Positions 1 to 4,870 of a DNA stretch of 5,145 bases are shown here, piece by piece. The translations under genes and the position numbers were made by a program. The notes beneath the pieces were generated by a model. That model did not search any database. It saw only the letters and a list, made by a program, of their open reading frames with translations, and was not told the origin of the DNA. The stretch comes from Firmicutes bacterium UBA3914 (GTDB lineage Bacteria; Bacillota; Limnochordia; Darwinibacteriales; Darwinibacteriaceae): contig DGEY01000031.1 of the NCBI GenBank assembly GCA_002391385.1, positions 1-5,145 on the forward strand, in the 5' to 3' direction. Position 1 is the stretch's first letter; the number at the start of each line of letters is the position of its first letter.

Positions 1-143
1 GACATCTCCTTCCCCTGTCCCAACCCCTGACGGGCCAACAGCATGGTGATGGCAGCCGTGGTGGTGGTCTTGCCGTGGTCAACGTGGCCGATGGTGCCTA
101 CGTTGACGTGGGGTTTGTTTCTCTCAAACTTTTGCTTAGCCAT
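1..143 (-). CDS. tuf: Elongation factor Tu, N-terminal fragment (cut by window edge)
   Basis: EF-Tu is the GTPase that carries aminoacyl-tRNA to the ribosomal A site in the cytoplasm. The 47 whole codons visible start MAKQKFERNKPHVNVGTIGH and continue into VDHGKTTTTAAITMLLARQG, the family's N-terminus. The P-loop GHVDHGKT sits at residues 19-26. The ATG at 141-143 follows a purine-rich GGGAGGAG at 157-164, about 13 bases upstream, which is a little far but usable. The gene continues beyond base 1, so about 350 residues, including the rest of the G domain and domains II and III, are not visible. It lies downstream of a terminator (211-243), so it probably has its own promoter and is not read from the tRNA unit. 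No fusA is adjacent here. Identity is certain; whether this is the only tuf copy cannot be told. Confidence 0.97.
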   Translation of the reverse strand, partial: MAKQKFERNKPHVNVGTIGHVDHGKTTTTAAITMLLARQGLGQGKEM

Positions 144-177
144 TTTGTCTTTTCCACTCCTCCCGGAAAACATTGCT

Positions 178-205
178 AATTTAGGATTACGGTTACATTC
201 GCCAA
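178..205 (-). promoter_or_regulatory. Candidate weak promoter for tuf
   Basis: On the minus strand TTGGCG (200-205) is followed after 16 bases by TAAATT (178-183), each matching four of six housekeeping consensus positions. It lies between the upstream terminator and the tuf start, where a promoter is expected. The match is weak and other placements are possible. Confidence 0.3.
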
Positions 206-210
206 GCCCC

Positions 211-243
211 CAAAAAGTCCTCCTAGTGTGCTAGGAAAAGGAC
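211..243 (-). terminator. Intrinsic terminator after the small membrane gene
   Basis: Read on the minus strand: GTCC, a TTT bulge, TCCTAG, loop CACA, CTAGGA, GGAC, then TTTTTG. The arms 231-236 and 221-226 pair perfectly over six bases, and the outer GTCC/GGAC (240-243 with 217-220) adds four more. The T run follows directly. The TAG stop codon of the small membrane gene (223-225) lies inside the hairpin. It separates the tRNA/membrane-protein unit from tuf. Confidence 0.85.
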
Positions 244-441
244 AAGGCCCCAGCAAACGACTAACCATGATCCAATCAGAACCGCCAAGATCTGTCCGTC
301 AGTGAGCTCCCGGCCCTTGAACCTCAGGCTTAGTGTTACCAGATACAAGGAAACCAACACGCCCGCTGGCCAGACCAGCCACAGGGGGACCAGCCAGAGG
401 AGAGTATATGTAATTGCCAGAGCGATCATGAACGCCCGCAC
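223..441 (-). CDS. Small three-helix membrane protein of unknown function
   Basis: I do not recognise this 72-residue protein. From a GTG start it has two adjoining hydrophobic stretches (about residues 3-20 and 21-39, broken by P19 and P25). A charged loop RFKGRELTDGQ (40-50) follows, then a third hydrophobic stretch (51-70). Five tryptophans (16, 21, 24, 59, 64) lie in the hydrophobic segments. The GTG at 439-441 is chosen because GGGAGGG (449-455) sits 7 bases upstream. The open frame runs back to 582, but that extension reads through tRNA-fMet and a terminator-like stretch, so I reject it. An ATG at 427-429 is the alternative start; its spacing from the same ribosome site is about 19 bases. 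The stop is inside a terminator. It occupies the sigH-tuf interval where related genomes carry secE, but it has three predicted helices rather than one and lacks recognisable SecE sequence. That it is a real gene is likely, given its start signal, composition and terminator. Confidence 0.6.
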   Translation of the reverse strand: MRAFMIALAITYTLLWLVPLWLVWPAGVLVSLYLVTLSLRFKGRELTDGQILAVLIGSWLVVCWGLVLFLAH

Positions 442-448
442 ACTAGAG

Positions 449-455
449 CCCTCCC
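449..455 (-). promoter_or_regulatory. Ribosome binding site fixing the GTG start of the small membrane gene
   Basis: GGGAGGG on the minus strand lies 7 bases before the GTG at 439-441 and 19 before the next ATG (427-429). The spacing supports the GTG start. Confidence 0.6.
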
Positions 456-486
456 ATCCCAGCCTTCCAGAGGCATCTCTAGAGTC

Positions 487-514
487 ATAGTATGGGAGTT
501 CTCTATCCTGGCAA
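487..514 (-). promoter_or_regulatory. Candidate promoter for the small membrane gene
   Basis: TTGCCA (509-514, five of six to TTGACA) is followed after 16 bases by TACTAT (487-492, four of six). It lies just downstream of the candidate tRNA terminator T run (516-521) and about 45 bases before the GTG start. Its location is sensible but the sequence match is only moderate. The gene could instead be read through from the tRNA promoter. Confidence 0.35.
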
Positions 515-515
515 C

Positions 516-552
516 AAAAAACCACCAGAATCTCTCTGACGGTTGGAAAATC

Positions 553-556
<4 letters not shown>
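516..556 (-). terminator. Candidate terminator directly after tRNA-fMet
   Basis: On the minus strand ACCAGA (551-556), which includes the tRNA CCA end, can pair with TCTGGT (524-529) across a 21-base loop. GG and then six T bases (516-521) follow. The T run is good, but the stem is short and the loop long. Pairing would also tie up the mature tRNA 3' end, so it may be only a partial terminator. Confidence 0.4.
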
Positions 557-629
<73 letters not shown>

Positions 630-646
630 TCGTTATTTATGAGGAA

Positions 647-732
647 TGGTGGAGGGAGCAGGATTCGAACCTGCGAAGGCACTGCCAGCAGATTTACAGT
701 CTGCCCCCTTTGGCCAGCTTGGGTATCCCTCC
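647..732 (-). tRNA. tRNA-Tyr (anticodon GTA)
   Basis: This is an 86-base class II tRNA with an encoded CCA (647-649). The acceptor pairs GGAGGGA with TCCCTCC, with discriminator A. The anticodon stem GCAGA/TCTGC encloses CTGTAAA, giving anticodon GTA. A long variable arm (GGC/GCC stem) precedes the T arm GCAGG-TTCGAAT-CCTGC. It is the middle gene of the Thr-Tyr-fMet unit. Confidence 0.97.
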
Positions 733-743
733 ACGTTGATGAA

Positions 744-819
744 TGGAGCCGGAGGTGGAACTCGAATCCACAACCTCTCGATTACAAGTCGAGTGCTCTG
801 CCAATTGAGCTACACCGGC
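744..819 (-). tRNA. tRNA-Thr (anticodon TGT)
   Basis: This is a 76-base cloverleaf with an encoded CCA (744-746). The anticodon stem CTCGA/TCGAG encloses CTTGTAA, giving anticodon TGT. The T arm is GTGGA-TTCGAGT-TCCAC and the discriminator is T. The acceptor strands GCCGGTG and CTCCGGC pair except for a T6-T67 mismatch, which is unusual for a threonine tRNA. It is first in the unit, about 7 bases after the predicted transcription start of the 833-861 promoter. Confidence 0.95.
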
Positions 820-832
820 TTAACCACTTAGA

Positions 833-861
833 AGTATAGCAACCTATTCAGGTTCTGTCAA
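833..861 (-). promoter_or_regulatory. Housekeeping promoter of the Thr-Tyr-fMet tRNA unit
   Basis: On the minus strand a perfect TTGACA (856-861) is separated by 17 bases from TATACT (833-838). The predicted start is near 826, only about 7 bases before tRNA-Thr. The spacer contains the inverted repeat AACCT-GAAT-AGGTT (841-854). Both hexamers and the spacing are near ideal, as expected for a strong stable-RNA promoter. Confidence 0.9.
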
Positions 862-892
862 CAGCAATCTCGCCATTAAGCAGGTGGGTATC

Positions 893-1546
893 TCAGTGAA
901 TACTTTCCCGTTTTTCCAGGTAGCGCTCCAGCTTGCGCTTGACCCGCTGCAGGGCGTTATCGATGGACTTCACATGGCGTCCCAGCTCATCAGCTATTTC
1001 CTGATAGCTCTTGCCCTCTAGGTAGAACATGAGGACCTGCCATTCCAGTTCGCTTAAGAACTCCACCATCTTGGTTTCGATATCGGAGAACTCTTCCCGG
1101 CTGATGACCAGCTCCTCGGGATCGGTTACCTTGGAGCCAGAAATCACATCCAAAAGGGTGCGGTCAGATTCTTCGTCGTAGATGGGTTTGTTCAGGGAAA
1201 CGTAGGAGTTCAGGGGAATGTGTTTCTGGCGGGTTGCTGTTTTGATGGCAGTGATGATCTGGCGGGTGATGCACAGCTCCGCGAAGGCACGGAAGGAAGC
1301 CAGTTTATCTGGACGGAAGTCTCGGATGGCTTTGTACAGCCCGATCATGCCCTCTTGGATGATGTCTTCCCTGTCTGCTCCGATCAAGAAGTAGGAACGT
1401 GCTTTAGCTCTGACAAAGTTCTTGTACTTGTTGATCAGGTGTTCCAGGGCCTCATCGTCGGTGTCCCGAGCCAGCTGAACGATTTCCTCATCGCTCAAGC
1501 TCTCGTACATGTGACAGCACCTCTTGTGGGCATTAACACTCACCAT
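893..1546 (-). CDS. sigH: RNA polymerase sigma factor SigH (Spo0H)
   Basis: SigH directs RNA polymerase to transition-phase and early sporulation promoters. The protein is 217 residues, matching the family length. Sigma region 2 spans about residues 33-109 and includes NKYKNFVRAKARSYFLIGAD, REDIIQEGMIGLYKAIRDFR and the helix LASFRAFAELCITRQIITAI. Region 4 spans about 164-210, with the helix-turn-helix in SYQEIADELGRHVKSIDNAL. The ATG at 1544-1546 is chosen because GGAGG (1553-1557) lies 6 bases upstream; a GTG one codon later (1541-1543) is the alternative. The open frame extends back to 1612, but that covers the promoter -10 box (1601-1606) and cannot be translated from it. It has its own promoter, so it can be regulated apart from the rlmB operon. 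There is no obvious terminator after it, so transcription may run on into the tRNAs. A yacP-type gene, found between rlmB and sigH in Bacillus, is absent. Confidence 0.96.
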   Translation of the reverse strand: MVSVNAHKRCCHMYESLSDEEIVQLARDTDDEALEHLINKYKNFVRAKARSYFLIGADREDIIQEGMIGLYKAIRDFRPDKLASFRAFAELCITRQIITAIKTATRQKHIPLNSYVSLNKPIYDEESDRTLLDVISGSKVTDPEELVISREEFSDIETKMVEFLSELEWQVLMFYLEGKSYQEIADELGRHVKSIDNALQRVKRKLERYLEKRESIH

Positions 1547-1600
1547 CCATCGCCTCCACCCCTCGTGTCCGAGACACGGTTGTCCAAACGGCACAGGTTT

Positions 1601-1629
1601 ATTATACACCAAGGCCTAGCGGGGGTCAA
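1601..1629 (-). promoter_or_regulatory. Near-consensus housekeeping promoter of sigH
   Basis: TTGACC (1624-1629) and a perfect TATAAT (1601-1606) are separated by exactly 17 bases on the minus strand. The -35 box overlaps the last bases of rlmB, sharing its TGA stop (1626-1628). The predicted start is near 1594, giving a leader of about 48 bases. That leader contains a small hairpin GTGTC-TCG-GACAC (1565-1577) ahead of the ribosome site. Confidence 0.88.
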
Positions 1630-2363
1630 GGTTGGCGGAGGCTCCGCTGCCGCACCACCTCCAGCATGAGCAGGGAGGCTGCCACCGAGGCATTGAGGGA
1701 GTTGACCTGCCCCCGCATGGGGATGGAGGAGAGGAAGTCACATTTTTCCCGCACCAGGCGGCTCAGGCCAAAGCCTTCGCTCCCCACCACCAGGGCAATG
1801 GGGCCGGTGAGATCCTGCTCAAAGCAGGGCTCGCCGGCGGCATCCGCGCCGAATACCCAGTAGCCCTCCTGCTTGAGGGTATCAATGGTGGCGGCCAGAT
1901 TGGTCACCCGGCAGATGGGGAGATGATTGGCGGCCCCAGCCGAAGCCTTCATCACAGCTTCCGTCACCAAGGCGCCCCGGCGTTTGGGGATCACCACCCC
2001 ATGGGCGCCCAAGGCTTCCGCGCTGCGGATGATGGCCCCCAGATTGTGGGGATCCTGCACCCCGTCCAGGAGCACCAAAAAGGGCGGCCAAGGGTCTCCG
2101 CTGGGGCGGGCCACAAGGTCAGCAAGCTCCCAGTAGCGCACTTCCGCAAGCTGGGCGATGACGCCCTGGTGATTGATGGAAGGGCTCAGCCGGTCCAGCA
2201 CGCTGCGGTCCACTTCCTGGATCACAACCCCGCGCTGCTTGGCCAAGGACACGATCTGCTGCAGCGCACCCTGCCTAGGACCCTTGGCCACCAGCAGCTT
2301 GTTAATCTCCTGCCCTGAGCGCAGTGCCTCCAATACGGGCTGGCGCCCGGCCACATCAACCAC
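1626..2363 (-). CDS. rlmB: 23S rRNA (guanosine-2'-O-)-methyltransferase RlmB, TrmH/SpoU family
   Basis: This enzyme transfers a methyl group from S-adenosylmethionine to the ribose 2'-OH of a 23S rRNA guanosine (G2251 in E. coli, by family knowledge). The 245-residue protein has an N-terminal substrate-binding domain (about 1-75, beginning VAGRQPVLEALRSG) and a knotted SPOUT catalytic domain (about 95-240). All three SpoU motifs are visible: HNLGAIIRSAEA at 106-117 with the conserved R113, GSEGFG at 194-199, and NSLNASVAA at 221-229. The start is a GTG at 2361-2363. A stop codon two codons upstream in frame prevents any longer form, and GGAGG (2376-2380) lies 12 bases before it. The gene overlaps the thyX stop by 8 bases, implying translational coupling. 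Family assignment is very firm; the exact modified base rests on homology. Confidence 0.95.
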   Translation of the reverse strand: MVDVAGRQPVLEALRSGQEINKLLVAKGPRQGALQQIVSLAKQRGVVIQEVDRSVLDRLSPSINHQGVIAQLAEVRYWELADLVARPSGDPWPPFLVLLDGVQDPHNLGAIIRSAEALGAHGVVIPKRRGALVTEAVMKASAGAANHLPICRVTNLAATIDTLKQEGYWVFGADAAGEPCFEQDLTGPIALVVGSEGFGLSRLVREKCDFLSSIPMRGQVNSLNASVAASLLMLEVVRQRSLRQP

Positions 2364-2967
2364 CGCGCTTTAATACCTCCCTCTCGAACTCCCCGAAGCA
2401 GATGGGGGCTGCTTCCTTAACCAGTTCCAAAATGGCATTGGCATACATCCTGATTTCGTACTGGGCATCCTTGGCCGTGCGCAGCATGAGGAAGTTCATC
2501 AAGGAACTGCCGTTCACGGTCCAGTAGAAGTTGGTATAGATCCCCACAGGCAGTACGCTGCGGGCCTGCTCCTTGGGGAGCTTATAGCTGTTCACCAGCT
2601 CATAGTAGAAATCAAAAGCCCCTTCATTCTGCCTAATCCAGGCCTCCAAGAGCTCCCCCTCCAGTCCCTCGGGCACGTAGTACTCCCGCAGGGCTACGCA
2701 GTAGCGCAGCGATTCTTCGTTGTACGAGCCAATGCGGTGCCTGAACCACTGCCTGGCCACGAACAAAGGCGCCTTCACATCAAAGGTGAAGACCATGGCC
2801 TCAAAGGGGGTTTTATGCCCCTTGCGGATGAGATGCCTGATCAGCTGGCGGTCGGCATCCTCCGATTTGGACTCGCTGCGCCAGCAGCGCCGGGCATTGC
2901 GGATCACCGCAGCATCGCCGCCCATGTGTTCCACCAAACGGACAAATCCCTTGTTCAAAACCTGCAT
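2356..2967 (-). CDS. thyX: Flavin-dependent thymidylate synthase ThyX
   Basis: ThyX makes dTMP from dUMP using methylenetetrahydrofolate, FAD and NADPH, replacing the unrelated ThyA. The 203-residue protein carries the signature RHRIGSYNEESLRY at 76-89, fitting RHRx7S (R76, H77, R78, S86). It also has HKTPFE at 51-56, QAR at 134-136 before the LPVGIYTNFYW segment, R163 in MLRTAKDAQYEIR, and the C-terminal AAPICFGEF. The ATG at 2965-2967 is preferred over the ATG two codons upstream (2971-2973): the ribosome site AAGGAGG (2974-2980) abuts the first ATG with no spacer but is 6 bases from the second. It lies 16 bases after mrnC and overlaps rlmB by 8 bases, so it is an internal operon gene. Thymidylate synthesis is functionally unlike its translation-related neighbours. 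Confidence 0.96.
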   Translation of the reverse strand: MQVLNKGFVRLVEHMGGDAAVIRNARRCWRSESKSEDADRQLIRHLIRKGHKTPFEAMVFTFDVKAPLFVARQWFRHRIGSYNEESLRYCVALREYYVPEGLEGELLEAWIRQNEGAFDFYYELVNSYKLPKEQARSVLPVGIYTNFYWTVNGSSLMNFLMLRTAKDAQYEIRMYANAILELVKEAAPICFGEFEREVLKRGG

Positions 2968-2973
2968 AGCCAT

Positions 2974-2980
2974 CCTCCTT
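2974..2980 (-). promoter_or_regulatory. Ribosome binding site that decides the thyX start
   Basis: The perfect AAGGAGG on the minus strand runs straight into an ATG (2971-2973), leaving no spacer, while a second in-frame ATG (2965-2967) is 6 bases away. The geometry favours the second ATG. Confidence 0.8.
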
Positions 2981-2983
2981 GTC

Positions 2984-3373
2984 TTACGCCTCCACGGTGG
3001 GGGTGACCCTGCTCAAAAGCTCCCGCAGCCGGTCCTCCTGCCCGCTCAAATACAGGTAGCCCAAAAGCGCTTCCATACCTGTACTCAAGCGGTACTCCAC
3101 CGCACCGCTCTTGCGGGGTACCCCCCCTTTAGCATTTCTGCCCCGGCGCACCACTTCCCTTTCCTCGTCGGTCAATTCCGGCTCCCAGGCATGGATAATC
3201 TCCGCCTGCTTGGCAGCCTGCACGTACTTCACCGCGCTGCGGTGCAGATCGTGCACTTTGGCCGGGTAGGCCACCAGTTTCGTGCGGATATAGAGCTCAA
3301 AGACGGCATCGCCCACATAGGCCAGGGTTAAAGGCGACAGTTCCTGTAAGTTCAAATCCCCTTGCACAAACAC
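2984..3373 (-). CDS. mrnC: Mini-ribonuclease III (MrnC)
   Basis: Mini-III is a small RNase III-type endonuclease that, in Bacillus, trims double-stranded ends of 23S rRNA precursors. The 129-residue protein is a lone RNase III catalytic domain without a double-stranded RNA-binding domain, typical of the family. The signature LAYVGDAVFELYIR covers 17-30, with the probable metal ligand D22 and the conserved E26. HRSAVKYVQAAKQA (44-57), RRGRNAK (76-82) and STGMEALLGYLYL (97-109, with E101) are the other conserved blocks. The start is GTG (3371-3373), with GGAAGGT (3381-3387) about 7 bases upstream inside the end of cysS. A second GTG at 3365-3367 is possible. The gene starts 3 bases after the cysS stop and in the same reading frame, which indicates tight coupling. 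Confidence 0.95.
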   Translation of the reverse strand: MFVQGDLNLQELSPLTLAYVGDAVFELYIRTKLVAYPAKVHDLHRSAVKYVQAAKQAEIIHAWEPELTDEEREVVRRGRNAKGGVPRKSGAVEYRLSTGMEALLGYLYLSGQEDRLRELLSRVTPTVEA

Positions 3374-3376
3374 CGC

Positions 3377-4819
3377 TCACACCTTCCATCTGGGCCCCTG
3401 GGGCGTGTCTTCCACTACCACACCCAGCTCGGCCAGCTGATCGCGGATGCGGTCGGCCAGGGCGAAGTTCCTCTCCCTCCGCAGCTCTTCCCGGATGGCC
3501 AGGATCAGCTCCATCAACCCGTCGGTTAGGCCTTCCTGGCGCTGCTGCCCCAGCTCCAGCACACCCAGGATCTCCCCGGCCCAGAGCTGGAGTATATCCC
3601 AGCCCTTCTGCAGCACCTGGCGGTGGAATCCCCCTTTGTGCTTGTAGCTGTTGATCTCCCGCACCACATCAAAGAGGACACCCAGGGCCATGGCGGTGTT
3701 GAAATCATCGCTGAGTGCATCCACAACCTCATCGGCATAGCGCTCCAGGTTATCTAGGGTCTCTTGATCAAAGGCTGTCAGCTCACCCTCCTGGGCCTCG
3801 GCCAGATCTTCCCGCAGCTTGCGGGCGGCCTCATTCAGGCGTGACCAACCCCGCTTCATCTCCTCCAGCTTTCCTTCGTAGTATTCCAAACTGGAACGGT
3901 AGTGGGTGGAGAGGAGGTAAAAGCGCAGCAGCGCTGGGGGGTACTCTTCCAAAAGGCGCTTCAGGGAGACGATGTTCCCCAGGGATTTGGACATTTTGGT
4001 ATCCTTGAGGGTGATCATCCCGCTGTGCACCCAGTAGCGGGCCAGGGGCCTGCCGGTTGCCGCCTCCGACTGGGCGATCTCATTCTCATGGTGGGGAAAG
4101 ATGAGATCATTTCCGCCGCCGTGGAAGTCAAATTCTTCACCCAGGTATTTCAAACTCATGGCTGAGCATTCAATATGCCAGCCGGGCCGGCCTCTGCCCC
4201 AGGGGCTGTCCCAGGCGGGTTCGCCCGGTTTGGCCGCCTTCCAGAGGGCGAAATCGGCGGCATCCCGCTTTTTGGGGTCCACCTCAAAGCGGGTCCCTTC
4301 CCGCAGCTCCTCCAGCTTCTGCTTGCTGAGCTTACCGTACTCGGCAAAGGACGCGACGCTGAAAAACACATCTCCCTCCACTGCATAGGCGTGACCCTTG
4401 TCCACAAGTCCCTGGATGAGCTTGATGATCTCTTCGATGTGCTCGCTCACTTTGGGATAATAGTCCGCCCGCTGGACGCCCAGCGCATCCATGCTGGCCA
4501 GGTATTCCTTAATATAGCGTTTGGAGATCTCCAGGGCCGGCACCCCTTCTTCCAGGGACCTTTGGATGATCTTATCGTCTACGTCGGTGAAGTTCTGGAC
4601 ATGCAGGGTCTCATAACCCAGATGGCGCAGGAAACGGATGATTACATCCCACACCACGCTGGGCCGGGCATGCCCCAAGTGGGTATCGGCATAGGGGGTA
4701 ACACCGCAGACATACACGCTTACCTTCCCCGGCTCCCTGGGCACAAAGACTTCCTTTTCTTGAGTTAAGGTGTTGTACACTCTGATCTCCCGCTTCACGC
4801 GCCTTCCCTCCCAGATCAT
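3377..4819 (-). CDS. cysS: Cysteinyl-tRNA synthetase
   Basis: CysRS charges tRNA-Cys with cysteine in the cytoplasm. From the chosen ATG the protein has 480 residues, close to the family length. The class I motif HLGH (a HIGH variant) is at 47-50 and KMSKS at 275-279. The zinc ligands are present: C38 in YVCGVTPY, C218 in WHIECSAM, and H243 and E247 in FPHHENE. The anticodon-stem-binding helical region (DALR type) and a C-terminal tail ending GPRWKV follow. The ATG at 4817-4819 is supported by AGGAGG (4828-4833) 8 bases upstream. The open frame continues back to 4915, but that stretch encodes T-box stem III, the antiterminator and the terminator, not protein. Expression should rise when uncharged tRNA-Cys accumulates, through the leader. 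It is the first gene of the cysS-mrnC-thyX-rlmB operon. Confidence 0.97.
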   Translation of the reverse strand: MIWEGRRVKREIRVYNTLTQEKEVFVPREPGKVSVYVCGVTPYADTHLGHARPSVVWDVIIRFLRHLGYETLHVQNFTDVDDKIIQRSLEEGVPALEISKRYIKEYLASMDALGVQRADYYPKVSEHIEEIIKLIQGLVDKGHAYAVEGDVFFSVASFAEYGKLSKQKLEELREGTRFEVDPKKRDAADFALWKAAKPGEPAWDSPWGRGRPGWHIECSAMSLKYLGEEFDFHGGGNDLIFPHHENEIAQSEAATGRPLARYWVHSGMITLKDTKMSKSLGNIVSLKRLLEEYPPALLRFYLLSTHYRSSLEYYEGKLEEMKRGWSRLNEAARKLREDLAEAQEGELTAFDQETLDNLERYADEVVDALSDDFNTAMALGVLFDVVREINSYKHKGGFHRQVLQKGWDILQLWAGEILGVLELGQQRQEGLTDGLMELILAIREELRRERNFALADRIRDQLAELGVVVEDTPQGPRWKV

Positions 4820-4827
4820 GCATCTAT

Positions 4828-4833
4828 CCTCCT
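4828..4833 (-). promoter_or_regulatory. Ribosome binding site of cysS
   Basis: AGGAGG on the minus strand lies 8 bases before the ATG at 4817-4819 and starts only one base after the T-rich tail of the leader terminator (4835-4843). It fixes the cysS start downstream of the riboswitch. Confidence 0.8.
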
Positions 4834-4834
4834 G

Positions 4835-4870
4835 AACAACAAAGCCCTCTTCTCTCACAGAGACGAGGGC
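4835..4870 (-). terminator. Regulated terminator of the cysS T-box leader
   Basis: On the minus strand GCCCTC-G-TCTCT, loop GTG, AGAGA-A-GAGGGC gives 11 pairs interrupted by one G-A mismatch. TTTGTTGTT follows (4835-4843). The left arm contains CGTCTCT, which can instead pair with the T-box sequence to form the antiterminator. The T tail is broken by two G bases, so termination may be partial. Confidence 0.85.

Noticed and set aside
223..441. Small membrane gene as SecE
   Set aside because: SecE would fit the neighbourhood, but the protein has three hydrophobic stretches and lacks the usual SecE pattern of a charged N-terminus followed by one helix.
639..839. Two plus-strand open frames of about 60 residues over the tRNA cluster
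   Set aside because: They read antisense through tRNA-Tyr and tRNA-Thr, whose structures fully explain the sequence.
1632..2318. A 228-residue plus-strand open frame opposite rlmB
   Set aside because: It is rich in His, Gly and Pro, has no recognisable domain, and lies opposite a clear RlmB. It is a by-product of GC-rich codon use.
2720..3331. A 203-residue plus-strand open frame opposite thyX and mrnC
   Set aside because: It spans two well-identified genes and their junction on the other strand and has no ribosome site or family resemblance.
4175..4768. A 197-residue plus-strand open frame opposite cysS
   Set aside because: It is antisense to conserved CysRS motifs and shows no independent coding evidence.
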